Positions 22,180 through 33,798 of a DNA stretch of 64,000 bases are shown in pieces. Location of the stretch: NCBI RefSeq assembly GCF_026210795.1, contig NC_089456.1, positions 2,544,501 through 2,608,500 on the forward strand, given 5' to 3'. The stretch's first letter is position 1. Every line of letters begins with the position of its first letter. The position numbers were made by a program, and so were the translations under genes. This DNA is from Rhizophagus irregularis (Eukaryota; Glomeromycota; Glomeromycetes; Glomerales; Glomeraceae). The notes beneath the pieces were generated by a model. It was not told the DNA's origin. It was given only the letters and a program-made list of their open reading frames with translations, and did not search any database.

Positions 22180-22908
22180 ATGAATGATAAGTATAAGTAT
22201 AGCAAATTTCTTGAAAGTTTATTTAGAATTCAAGATTTTATTCCATCTCGAGCTAGAAGAAAATATTTTGATAGAGTACGTACATTACTCATTCAGCAAG
22301 ATAAGGCAGTGTTTGCACGAAATAAGAAACACGTTTCCGCATCTTGGCGTAAAGAGAAAAATAAGAAGACAAAGCCTTCTGTCGCTTCAGTTATGGATAT
22401 AGAGGATTCTACATAGATGTATATGAACCTTGTGGTTTGATGAATTGTAATTTTCCATGTACCTATGTAATGAGTAGAAATCGAAAAAAGATGTCCACAT
22501 CACGTGAAGTAAATAAGTCACGTGGAAGAATTGAATCCTAGACCAATCAACGTTAAAGATTACCTGAAAACCTCTAGTCAACATGAAATCAGAATTGTAT
22601 CCAGGCGATTAGGGTGTTCTTATACAAAGAAAATATCTAGGAGTCAAAATTTCTTGTTTAGAAAAAGTTTTACTGAACCTGTTCCATTCGTAAAAATTAC
22701 AAAAAGGACAAAAGAAGCGCTTTGATAGATTCATGAAAAAAGAAGGATGTCGCAAATTCAACAAATTCACTGCTAATTCAATGGCTACTTTTTGTAGACA
22801 TAGAATACATAAGTTAATCAGGCTGGGAACTGATGGAAAAAACGAAGAAGCCTTAGAATTAGAGTCACGACTCAATCTACAGCGCAACATGTTCATCAAA
22901 AAAAATTA
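22180..22908 (+). pseudogene. Broken basic-protein gene, unknown family
   Basis: Three forward frames in succession look coding: 22180-22416 (LFRIQDFIPSRARRKYFDRV, lysine-rich tail), 22522-22725 (RRLGCSY, KSFTEPVPFVKITKRTK) and about 22697-22908 (KKEGCRKFNKFTANSMATFC, HRIHKLIRLGTDGK, ending TAA). The second passes into the third by a one-base shift at AAAGAAGCGC, suggesting one former protein. Strongly basic throughout. An intron explanation is not obvious from splice sites. Possibly a dead transposon accessory protein. Confidence 0.4.
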
Positions 22909-23959
22909 ACCGCATCTCAACCATAACTCAATTGTGACTTAATAACTTAGAAAATTCTTTGACAGTCTGGTAGCAATGCAGTCACCACATAACAATCTGA
23001 TCTATTTAAATATAAAAATTTTTTTTTGTAATTTTTAATATATCAAATATTTTCAATTAAATACCAACATTTTTTATCTTTTAAAACATTTTAAAAATAA
23101 GTAGATTTTTAACTAAATCATCTTTATTGAAAGATGGTCTCTTTGTTGATTAATGAATTTTTTTTTTGATCAACGGAAATTAAATTTTTTTACAAAAACC
23201 TTTTTTCTGATGGTACAATTAAAAATGCATTAAAAGTAGCACAGAAGTGAATAATCTAATGACGTCAAAAGATGCAATTTTGCTATATTGCTATATCTAT
23301 AGCTATAGCAATAGCTATAGCAATAGCAATAGCAATGCTAATTTTTTTTTTTTACTGGTTAAATGATTAAACTTTATTAATTTTTTGGAAATTTATACAT
23401 GTCTTTAGTTTGATTTACAGTTATAACTAAAAAGTTAAAACACTAATACTAAACTAAATATCTAAAACAAAACAATTATATTGAAATGTTCCCAACAAAC
23501 CAGATCAAACGATAATAATAAAATAAAAACATACACACAAAAAATAAAACTCACCCAAAGGGCGATAATTAAGAAAATAAAGAAAAAAAAATTAGCATCT
23601 TTATTAAAAAGATCGTATTTTTCTTTAGCCAAAAGGCCCTACATGTAAATACTGTCATATGCAGAATGATGTTATATATAAATTTGTGATTGATATAAAA
23701 GTGATCCTGAATGTAACTAACTAACGCACTATACTTTTTCTAATACTTATTTCTAAAAAATAAAAAAAATTGACAAAACAATTTTTACATCGAGAAAGAA
23801 TGCTAAAACTAAAAAAATTTAAGTCATAAAAGTAAGAAATTAAAATGGTGAAAAAATTATGAAAATTTTTAAAGTAAAGATTGAAAGCATTATCATGAGA
23901 TCAATCAGCTTTCTGAGAGCTTACGGGAACAGAGCCTACTGAGAGCTTACGGGATCAGC
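22909..23959. other. Intergenic
   Basis: AT-rich, with a small microsatellite at 23281-23340. TGAGAGCTTACGGGA is directly repeated near 23915 and 23939. No gene. Confidence 0.45.
23281..23340. repeat. GCTATA/GCAATA microsatellite
   Basis: Interleaved GCTATA and GCAATA hexamers (TAGCTATAGCAATAGCTATA). Partly self-complementary through AGCTATAGCT. Confidence 0.8.
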
Positions 23960-25260
23960 TTACCAAAAAAAAGTATTCTGTTTATTGATCCAAAAGGATC
24001 CCTTACCAAAATTTCAAACCTCGTCTTTTAAAAATTTTTATCTAACCCCTTCCTCCATTCTAAAAATCGATTCAATCTTTCATAATCTAAAGGTTGGTTT
24101 TCTGTTCGCACTACAACCTCATTCAGATTATTATATATTTCTAATTTCGATCATAGATCATCAATTTTAGCCATCTGCGTATCAACAACTACTTGTTTAT
24201 TCAATTTGAGTTGTGAAATAACGTATTTATCATTATGTGCTAGCCTGATAGTAATAGCATCTGTGAATGAATGAGCAGGTGGTACAACCAGTTTTGGTGT
24301 AAAACTGGAACTTGATGTTGAGTGCCAAATGTAACTCCAAGGTTGTTGACATGAGATATGGAAAATTGTAGGATAAAGTGATTCCACAGATGGTCTTTCA
24401 CTATCGAGGAGTATCATGTAAATTTAACCTAAGTGCAAATGTAGGTATTTTAAAAGGATAAGTATAACTGCTTTCATTTAGGATGCTATCAGGTCCTAAA
24501 TATTTTAAATGTTGGATAGGTTTGGCAATATACTGTGATTCCAAAAATAGGAAATGATATTTTCAAGCTTAAAATTTTGATCATCTAAGGATGACTTTGA
24601 TGGTTGAACTTTAGAATTAAAAATTCTTCTACAATGACATTTGAAGCATTCATATTGTTTTTTCTTTATGCATGGATTTGTTGGTGATAATCATTTGAAG
24701 TTGTTAAGAAATTTTTTGTATATGTAATGTGACCCTTAATTAATGACTTTGTTATATCCATTGCAATGGTAAGAGACATTATAGCTAATATCAAGGTGAT
24801 ATAAAAAGATATAGTTTTTTCATTTGAAATACCATTTCTAATATACTTAATTAGATGGCATGCCAAATTTTATTTTGTTCTTTGTTAACAGGAGGTGTAA
24901 TGGAAGGATTAAGGAGTGTAGTTTTTTGATTATGAAAAAGATTATTATAAAAGAATTCTTTTTGATGAATGACACATGCATATGCATGTCAATCATATAA
25001 TATTATAAATGGACTAGGAATATGACGTGTTTGATTAAAAGAATCTACAAAGTTATTATTACTTGAAGAGGTAAAATTAGGTATAGTAATACAGGAATTA
25101 TAAGGTACATAAATTCCAAAATAAAATCTATATTTTTTATAAGTAAAATTAAAAAAAGTTCATGTTGAAATATTTCTAATATCCATGGCACAACGCTGTG
25201 ACTGAATAATGCTAATGCGTTGTAATAATTTGGAATGAATCATGTCATCAGATGACCTGC
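23960..25260 (-). pseudogene. Decayed protein-coding gene, unknown family
   Basis: Read from high to low coordinate, protein-like sequence continues for over a kilobase through several stops and frame changes. Segments include LLQRISIIQSQRCAMDIRN, YRFYFGIYVPYNSCITIPN, KEFFYNNLFHNQKTTLLNPS, ECFKCHCRRIFN, HLKYLGPDSILNESSYTYPF and SLYPTIFHISCQQPW. The tail has NEVVVRTENQPLDYERLNRF and LEWRKGLDKNF. Two of the breaks are TGA where TGG would fit. The longest intact part is 24151-24417. I do not recognise the family; an old transposon protein or a host gene are both possible. Confidence 0.5.
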
Positions 25261-26010
25261 CATTCTTTTTTTTATTTAAATAACTTTAATTTGTAAAAAA
25301 AATTACAGGCCTTTTCAGATCAGGTATCAGTATCAGTATCAGAATCTGAATCAGATACTGAATCAGATACTAAATATATAATACAATATAATAATGAACA
25401 GTCATTTAGGTTGCACAAATTTCTAAAAAGGTGATTTTTTTTTGGAAAAGGAAATTGTTTATTACACTAAAGATAATAAACATATAAAATTTCATTTTTT
25501 AATGTAACACAAATCTTTTGGCAGACCATCCTTTGTTAAATATTTAGAAATTAATAGTTTTTTTCCACGATTTTAATATACATAAAATCCAGGAAAAGCA
25601 TTTGTTTAAATTTAACTAATATTAATTAACTAGCCAATACATTTCTTTACAATATCAACCATCTATTTAGAAAATTGATCACATATCATATCAGAGTTTT
25701 TTTTAGAAAATGATCATTTATTGGAATTTTACTCAGAAAATTTTTTATAGGGCCATTGTATCTTGGACCATCACAATGGTGTATCCCAATTTATTTATGA
25801 AGATCTAGATTCAAAAGGCAATAGTGTGTACTACCATGAGTCCTGCAGTGTAACTACTGCATAATGAGCGACTTGTAACACTTTTATAATTTATACACAA
25901 ATAACGACAAATTACTAAATTTATTATATTGTAAAAGGCAATTTTGTGCGACTCTATATATATTATAGCTAGAACCTGCAGGCGGCGTAATTGTAGAACC
26001 GAAAAAAAAA
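25261..26010. other. Intergenic, upstream of the second Sel1 gene
   Basis: Contains a TATCAG/AATCAGATAC simple repeat near 25325-25370 and a solitary TTTTTTATAGGG near 25740 matching the ends of the elements at 33.3-36.9 kb. The last bases before the ATG are an A-run. Confidence 0.45.
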
Positions 26011-29000
26011 ATGTCAGTTTTCGAAGAGCAACTCGAATATGATGAATATTCGAACTTCATAGTACATTCTAACTGGAAACATTATATTGATACGAAAGTA
26101 TCCGCAGAAAATGGCAATAAAATTAGCCAATATAATTTGGGTAGATTTTATCAACGCGGAAATGGTATTGGAAAAAATGAAGTCGAAGCATTTAAATGGT
26201 ATAAAAAATCAGCTAAACAAGAATATAGTAATTCACAAAATAAGTTGGGATATTTTTATGAAGGTGGCATAGGTGTAGAAAAAGATTTAGAGAAAGCATT
26301 TTATTGGTATCAAAAAGCAGCGGAGAATGGAAATAAAATTGGACAATATAATTTGGGTAGATTTTATCAGTACGGAAATATTGTTGAAAAAAGCGAAGTT
26401 GAGGCATTTAAATGGTATAAAAAATCGGCCGAAAAAGAATATACTGATGCACTAAATAAGTTAGGATATTTTTATGAAAGTGGCATGGGTACGAAGAAAG
26501 ACTTAGAAAAGGCAATTTATTGGTATCAAAAAGCAGCGAAAAATGGAAATAAAATCTCTCAATATAATTTAGGCGTTTGTTATCAATACGGAAGTGGAGT
26601 CAGAAAAAACGAAGTTGAAGCTTTTAAATGGTATAAAAAATCAGCTAAACAAGAATATAGTAATGCACAAAATAAGCTAGGATATTTTTATGGAAGTGGT
26701 ATTAGTACGAAAAAAGATTTAGAGAAATCATTTTATTGGTATAAGAAAGCAGCAGAAAATGGAAATAAAATTAGCCAATATAATTTGGGTAGATTTTATC
26801 AATACGGAATTGGTATTGAAGAAAACGAAGTTAAAGCATTTAAATGGTATAAAAATTCAGCCAAACAAGAATACAGTAATGCACAAAATAAGTTAGGTTA
26901 TTTTTATGAAAATGGTATTGGTACGAATAAAGATTTAGAGAAAGCTATTTATTGGTATCTAAAAACAGCAATAAATGGACATATAATCGGCCAATATAAT
27001 TTAGGTAGATGTTACCAATACGGAAATGGTGTTAGAAGAAACGAAATTAAAGCACTTAAATGGTACAGAGAATCAGCTGAACAAGAATATAGTAATGCAC
27101 AACATTGGTTAGGATATTTTTACGAAAATGGTATTGGCACAGAAATAGATTTAGAGAAAGCAATTTACTGGTACAAGAAAGCAACAGAAAATGAAAACAA
27201 ATTTTCACAATATAATTTAGGTGTACTTTATGAAAATGGAAACGGAGTTAAAAAAAATGAAGTGAATGCATTCGAATTGTATAAAAAATCAGCTGAACAA
27301 GAATATAGTAATGCACAACATAAGTTAGGATATTTTTATGAAAGTGGCATGGGTACAGAAAAAGATTTAGAGAAGGCAATCTATTGGTACCAGAAAGCAG
27401 CAGAAAATGGAAATAAATTTTCACAATATAATTTAGGTTTATGTTATGAGAATGGAAATGGTGTTAAAAAAGATGAGGCTGAAGCATTTGAATTGTATAT
27501 AAAATCAGCTGAACAAGAATATAGTGATGCACTAAATAAGTTATCACAAAGTTTCATATCAAAAATTAATATTCCTACTATAAGGGCGATGGTAAAATCC
27601 ATAAATAATAAGCAACAAATAATTCAACAATTGAAGCTGAATCATGGGTTATTGTTGGGTGAATATAGCATACAACCAAGTAGACAAGCTGTTTTCATGG
27701 AAGATGGTGAATTGAATATAAGTTTATGCAATAGACAACCAATAGTATATGATTTGTCTATAGATAAAGATAATTCTAATAATATGTTACAACCATCTGA
27801 TATGTGTATTAATTTTCCGATTGCTGAAATTACTTATAAAGGTGATGTATCGAAATCTTTTTCAAGGTGTGTAAATAATAATGCAATTTTGAATAAACTG
27901 TATGGGCACTTCTTTGCAAGTAAAGTCTTAGTTGGTAGTAAATTATTTATCAAGAATTTAAAGTCAGCCACCCAAACACAAATTGATATTCTAAAATTTT
28001 GTCTATTATGCACGTATAGTTCAGCTAAATATTCTACAGAAATTTCGTTCAATAATTTATTCACTTTAAATCTTTTACCAAAAATAGTTACATTAGATGG
28101 AGACGAATTAAATACTCATGAAAAATTGGCCAAATGGATGAATAGTTTGTATCAAGAGGGAGAAAAAAGCATTTTTATTCTTTCCTATGAAAATCTCATT
28201 CCCGTTTCTAAATTAAAAAACTTTATTAGTTTACCAAGAGATGGCCTTTTTAATGAAAATAATGAAAAGCAGCCCGGAGTCATTAATTTTAAAGAGAAGT
28301 TAAGTATAGTAGAATGGGTTGGAGATGCAGTAGACAATAATCTAGCAAGTTGGACCAGAAAGTTTCATCTTTTTCAGGGGTTAATATTTAAAAATTATGA
28401 AATGGAAATTAGCAAGAAACCCTCCATTGATTTCATTAAAATTCCTAAGGTCAATCCGAGTAGTAAATCTTATTTGAAAATTATTAAACCTTCCACAGAA
28501 ATAGAAGTACGTTTAATTTCCAATGATATTTTATCATTAAAAAATTTAAGTTCCTTTTTGTTTACTAAAAGTAATGATGTTATGAGTTATGAGGATTACT
28601 GCCATATTCTAATCAAGTGTGAGCAATATGAAATTCTCTTAGATAAGAATAATGTTAGACCTACAAAAGAATTTGAGCATGTCATAGAAGAAGCGCTTAG
28701 TAGTATGATGCCATTAAAAGTTTTACAAAATATTTTTAATGAAAATGGTCATTTATTTCCACAAAGAATTATTTTAGGAAGATCTCTAAAGAATATTTTA
28801 CCAACTTCATCCTCATCTGCATTTGAAACCGTTGTTTCGGGACCGGAATCATTTAAATTGCATTTGGACAACTTAAATATTTCACATTTCTTAACACCAA
28901 AAGGAAAAATAATCAAAAAAAATAAATTGTTTAATTGGATCCAGAATCCAAATAATTTGGAAGTTATTGAATTTGATGATATTATTCCTCTTTACAAAAT

Positions 29001-29751
29001 TCTTAAGGAGACACAACAAAAAAAAATAGACGATATATTACAAAGCAAATATAGAATATTGATGACAGGAGTTACTGATTTGAAAGATTTAGATAATAAC
29101 GACGTTGATTATTACAAGCGCATAAATATCGAACCATCATTAGAAGATGAAAATTATGAAGTATTTGGATCAATTATTTCTAAAGATAATTCAAGATTAG
29201 AAGAAATTTATGTTAATTTTGGATCATATGATATTAACGGATTTTTTGCATCGATAAAAAAATTAGAAGAAACAAGTGTCAATATAAAAGAATGCTGCAT
29301 TCTATGGATGATTGTTGAAAAACCTTCAGAATTATTAATTTTTAGTCCGAGTAATCGAGAATTTCAAGTCGAGCGTGTTAAAGAATCTATTATATTACGA
29401 CTCGACAAATCAAATTATTGTATTAAAACCTCTTTTCCACTATCTCAAGGATATACTATTTTTGTTCATGCATATTACCCATCAAATAATTATGAGCCTG
29501 ATAATACCATCAAGTTAGTTAAATGGTCATATAATTATGTTACCTTTCAAATAATAAAATCGACTTATGGTAAATCAAATAATAATTTTTCAAAAAGTAT
29601 CAGAGAATCTATTAAATTAGACTTACATATTTGTGTCCTATGTTCAGACTATAGAAGTTTAAAGATTGATAATAAAGAAGATTATGAGTATTCCTTAGAT
29701 TTATCTAGATATATTTTGACTAAAGATAATTTTGATGACGGAAATCAATGA
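26011..29751 (+). CDS. Sel1-repeat protein with degenerate MACPF-like core
   Basis: Complete single-exon frame, ATG to TGA, 1,246 residues. After a leader of about 30 residues, thirteen to fourteen Sel1 repeats occupy about residues 31-510, in the same two-repeat alternation as the gene at 1-5428. Residues 520-1240 align along their length with that gene's C-terminal half and with the gene at 48250 (QLKLNHGLL, INFPIAEI, LLPKIVTLDG, FVHAY, IKLVKW). The position matching the MACPF signature reads NGHLFPQRIILGR (residue 912 onward): Tyr is replaced by Asn and the second Gly by Arg. The last few codons are frameshifted relative to the first paralogue. No signal peptide. Probable cytosolic scaffold; function unknown. 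Confidence 0.92.
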   Translation: MSVFEEQLEYDEYSNFIVHSNWKHYIDTKVSAENGNKISQYNLGRFYQRGNGIGKNEVEAFKWYKKSAKQEYSNSQNKLGYFYEGGIGVEKDLEKAFYWYQKAAENGNKIGQYNLGRFYQYGNIVEKSEVEAFKWYKKSAEKEYTDALNKLGYFYESGMGTKKDLEKAIYWYQKAAKNGNKISQYNLGVCYQYGSGVRKNEVEAFKWYKKSAKQEYSNAQNKLGYFYGSGISTKKDLEKSFYWYKKAAENGNKISQYNLGRFYQYGIGIEENEVKAFKWYKNSAKQEYSNAQNKLGYFYENGIGTNKDLEKAIYWYLKTAINGHIIGQYNLGRCYQYGNGVRRNEIKALKWYRESAEQEYSNAQHWLGYFYENGIGTEIDLEKAIYWYKKATENENKFSQYNLGVLYENGNGVKKNEVNAFELYKKSAEQEYSNAQHKLGYFYESGMGTEKDLEKAIYWYQKAAENGNKFSQYNLGLCYENGNGVKKDEAEAFELYIKSAEQEYSDALNKLSQSFISKINIPTIRAMVKSINNKQQIIQQLKLNHGLLLGEYSIQPSRQAVFMEDGELNISLCNRQPIVYDLSIDKDNSNNMLQPSDMCINFPIAEITYKGDVSKSFSRCVNNNAILNKLYGHFFASKVLVGSKLFIKNLKSATQTQIDILKFCLLCTYSSAKYSTEISFNNLFTLNLLPKIVTLDGDELNTHEKLAKWMNSLYQEGEKSIFILSYENLIPVSKLKNFISLPRDGLFNENNEKQPGVINFKEKLSIVEWVGDAVDNNLASWTRKFHLFQGLIFKNYEMEISKKPSIDFIKIPKVNPSSKSYLKIIKPSTEIEVRLISNDILSLKNLSSFLFTKSNDVMSYEDYCHILIKCEQYEILLDKNNVRPTKEFEHVIEEALSSMMPLKVLQNIFNENGHLFPQRIILGRSLKNILPTSSSSAFETVVSGPESFKLHLDNLNISHFLTPKGKIIKKNKLFNWIQNPNNLEVIEFDDIIPLYKILKETQQKKIDDILQSKYRILMTGVTDLKDLDNNDVDYYKRINIEPSLEDENYEVFGSIISKDNSRLEEIYVNFGSYDINGFFASIKKLEETSVNIKECCILWMIVEKPSELLIFSPSNREFQVERVKESIILRLDKSNYCIKTSFPLSQGYTIFVHAYYPSNNYEPDNTIKLVKWSYNYVTFQIIKSTYGKSNNNFSKSIRESIKLDLHICVLCSDYRSLKIDNKEDYEYSLDLSRYILTKDNFDDGNQ

Positions 29752-31529
29752 ATATATTAACAAGTTTCTTAGTATTAAATTTATTTTTTCTTACTGTATC
29801 ATATGGAAAGGTATTAGTGATTTTATTTTTTTACTGAAATATTCTTAAGAATAAAAATTCGTGAGATGGTGAAGAAGTGTCAAGAATACGAAATAAAGCA
29901 TACTATTCTACTAAACTTATACCAAAAGTTTATAGTATAATATGAATAATATCACAAATTAAATTGAAAGTAGCTAGAAGATTAAATTCGATAGGTTATC
30001 TTTTTTTTTGTTGTATGTGATATGTTAAATAAAAAGTTTAATAAAGTATAAAATATTACTTTTTTTTATTAAGATAATTGGCCAATAAAATAGTTTATAT
30101 TTTATAATGTCGGTAATGTCAATGTGATAACCGCATGTATTACAGAAATCAATATCATATCAACGGACACATATTGCTTTAAAGAAATTTCTCATTCTGA
30201 TAAATTGAAAAAAAAGATTATCAATTTTATTTATTTATTTTATTAAAAAATTTTGAATTTAAAAATAAAAATCCGGACGGCCGGGTCCAAAAAGGTAAAT
30301 TGTGATATGAAAACCGAATTTATAACTTTGCTTCGCTTTACTGCTTTTATGATAATTAATTCATGCGAAAAAAATTTTTATATTACATATATCTAACGAA
30401 AACACTATCCAACAAACAGTAGTAGATCATATTTTCAAGCAGCCACCAAGGAAAGCACCCATTCCCATTTGAAAACCACTACTAAGGTATAAGAAAAAAA
30501 AAGAAAATACCAATATTACTCTATAACATTAACACACGTAGTATCCAGGTAGACTTGTCCCGTACTCTTCTGATATTTCTCGTAGTACTACTCAAGCGAC
30601 GTGAATACTATCAAGTTGGAAATTATGCTGCAGAGATTCAATTAAGTTCATTATAACTAAAGCTAAGTTGAACTGTTTACATGACTTTCTGCAACTAATT
30701 AATATTCTTGTTTAGAACACATGAAAAAGAAATTCTGAAATTTGTCTGGAATTTTTTTTCAACATTTTTCGGACATTATAGACATTTTCAAGACGATTTC
30801 TAGACATACCCAGACATCTTGCTGCAATTTCCGGACATTTCTTTGTTATAGGGTATAAAAAATTGAATAATTTGAATCGATAAAATAAATATTATGTACG
30901 GGTTTGTATATTAAATCAACAGCTCATTGTAGAGTAATAAGGAGTATATCTTTACTGAGTCTGGTCTGATGATCTTTCTGTAAATTTTTAGCACAGTCAT
31001 ATGAATTTTTATGCAGACCGAATTTAAACTTTGATCGGACTTAGCTACCATCGGATTGAGTTAACTGTGCTGAGTCCTGTGATTTTGATCAATCAAATCT
31101 ATATGACCGATCTACATTTTATTTTTTTTCTTGTATTTAATAACAAGTTAACATTAAACATGGCAGGGAGCTATAGTCATAGTATAATTAGAACTGTAAT
31201 AATTCTGACTTTTTTTTTAATTAAGTTGGTTTATACTACCATACAGTATCATAATTATTATGATAAATAGTTTTTAAGATTTAAAGAGAATTTCTAAATT
31301 TTAACTGGTGGAAAAATTACTGGTAGATCATGTGATTGTGTATTAAATATTCATGTGATTTATTATGATGATGCAATTTCATTTGGCTCGCTTCGCTCGC
31401 CGGGCTTTTCTAGCCAAACCATAACTTTCACTTTATTTGCAAAATTTTTGATTATATTTAACATATCTATAAAAAAAAATGAGAAATTACTCTTAACTAG
31501 CTATTAACATAATTTTTTTCTCATTTGGT
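29752..31529. other. Intergenic
   Basis: AT-rich. A GGACGGCCGGGTCC stretch occurs near 30275. Repeated GGACATT/AGACATT units (about 30770-30840) end in TTTGTTATAGGG, a single terminus resembling those of the 33.3-36.9 kb elements. No gene I can support. Confidence 0.45.
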
Positions 31530-32800
31530 AAAGGATGATCATTTTCGGTTTATTTTGCTTGTTAATCATTTTTGGCTTAGTTATTTCACTTGTTAATCAT
31601 TTTAAGGTTAATTATCTTGATTGTTGTTTATTTTTTGGTTTAAAAATAAAAAAATATATATATCAGAATATGTGATTAACTTTAAATAACAATACAGAAA
31701 GATTGTTTATTACTTGATAAAGCATTTATTTAATATTTACTATCATCATTTTTGGAATTACGGCTCTGGAAAAAAATTTTTCATGATTATATTGTAATAA
31801 AACAATTCTACTATCCGATTGTTGATCATTTTTAGTTCTGGAAAATTATGATAACTGAATATCATAATAATAAGACAATGATAATGAAATTTTACCATTT
31901 AGTTGTTGTTTATTGTTTTGTTTCAAAATAAAAAATTACTTGATATAACATTTATTTAATTTTATCATCCAATTGTTGAGAAAAAAAATTTTATGATAAC
32001 ATTATAATAAAACAACAATCTTATTATCTGATTGTTAATCATTTTTAGAATTACTACCCTGAAAAAATTTTCATGATAGCATTATAACTAAAGTTGCCTG
32101 CCAAAACTCTACAGGCTATTGTCGAAATGTCGAAACTAAAACCTGTAGAAATGCCGAAATGCCGAAATAGTTTCGACATGTCAAAATTGTCGAAACCTAA
32201 AAATATTACGTTTCACGTAATAACTCGGCTTCCAATGATCGTAGAAAGATGCACCATAGCTCGTTGGAATCGTCTCATAACGACGAGTCGAATGGTGGTT
32301 AGATCGTCTTTCTACGATCACTGGATGCCGAGATATTGAGCGAAACGTCAAAAATCAGCATTTTGTATTTTGCGATACTGCGCCATTTGACGTTTCACTT
32401 AATAACTCGGCATCCAGTGATCGTAGAAAGACGATTTAGCCACCATTCGACTCGTCGTTATGAGACGATTCCAACGAGCTATGGTGCATCTTTCTATGAT
32501 CATTGGACGCCGAGTTATTACGTGAAATGTAATATTTTTAGGTTTCGACAATTTTGACATGTCAAAATAGTTTTGACAATTTTGACATGCCGAAACTCCC
32601 TAATTTCGGCAGGGAACTTTAATTATAACGATAATGTAATGACGACGATAATGAAAATTTACCATTTGATTATTGTTTATTTTTTGGTTCAAAATAAAAA
32701 AAAAATGTATCTATATTTAAATAAGTAATACAAACAAATTGTTTATTTACATAATATTAAAATTTGTCATCCGGTTGTTGATCATTTTTGGCTAACAAAA
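31530..32800. repeat. Degenerate tandem array, units of about 200-290 bp
   Basis: Recurring blocks share TTGTTTATTTTTTGGTTYAAAA (near 31625, 31905 and 32665), TTGTTGATCATTTTTGGC and a CTGGAAAAAAxTTTTCATGA segment. The array is interrupted by the 533-bp palindrome at 32089-32621, so it predates that insertion. Confidence 0.55.
32089..32621. mobile_element. 533-bp near-perfect palindrome, hAT-type MITE
   Basis: Two arms of roughly 250 bp are inverted copies around a short unpaired centre near 32355-32385. Termini are TAAAGTTGCCTGCC and GGCAGGGAACTTTA (13 of 14 matched when inverted). An exact 8-bp duplication, ATTATAAC, flanks the element at 32081-32088 and 32622-32629. An 8-bp duplication and a terminus fitting YARNG are hallmarks of hAT elements. 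The short frames inside are mirror images of each other and not genes. Confidence 0.85.
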
Positions 32801-33315
32801 AAATTATTCAGTTTTCACATGATTTGCTAAAAATTTTATCCCATAATTTTTAAGCAAGAAAGATCATTCTATATAAGTGCAATATCACCCTATGGGTGGG
32901 TGGGTGGCGCGTCACGTTATTGTTATGACTTGAAATGATTGACATGTCATGATAGGTTAACGTTAACTTAACGTTAACATAAGATTAGTTTTTGAGTGAT
33001 TTCCATTTTAAGATGCTGATCCCCCATCTTTGGTATTGATTTGCTGATTATATAAATACATTTCAAATCAAGCTTTTCTATTTTAGTACGATCGGCAACC
33101 AACAAATCTTTTAGTGTTTTAATTATTAATTGTAGATTTAAATAAAAATTTTTTATACAATAAAATGTTTAAAAACTTGATAACAAAAATTAATTGCATC
33201 TTAATTTATTGAAACAAGAGGTTCCTAGCAATTTATTCATACTATATCATCTACTAAAACTATTATCTCATTAAATATTTAATAGTAAAAAAAAAATTTT
33301 TTTTAATAACTCATT
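32801..33315. other. Intergenic
   Basis: Spacer with a small inverted motif, GTTAACGTTAACTTAACGTT, near 32957. No gene seen. Confidence 0.45.
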
Positions 33316-33798
33316 CCCTATAAGAAATATGTATACGGAAAGGATACGTTTTGTATACATTTTATGCACGTTTCTATAGATTCCGTATACAAATTCCGTA
33401 TAATTAATAAGCAATTCATTTTTGAACATTTTTTAAAAAAACTAATGTATACGGAAAAAATTAATCATACGGAATGTATACGGAATTTTTAAACTTAATA
33501 TTTTTAGAAAATAATTTTACAAAAATCTCGTATCATAACACGAGATCACGTGATTGTTTATTGTTTTGTTATGATACGTTTTTTGTTTTTATATAAACCC
33601 TTACTTTGATGAGTTTGATCTTCCGATCTTCCTTTCTGTCTTTCCCTTCCTTCTCTTTTCTCTTGTCTTATTTTTGTTATTTTTTTTAAATTTTTCTTCT
33701 TTCTTCGTCATCCCCCTTTTAAAAAAAAATTTTTTTTTTCGTACCTCACTTTAAAAAAAAAATTTTTTTTTGATTTTATTCTTTTATTCCCACTCTTA

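Noticed and set aside
32094..32557. Two short plus-strand frames inside the palindrome
   Set aside because: They are inverted copies of the same non-coding sequence of a MITE.
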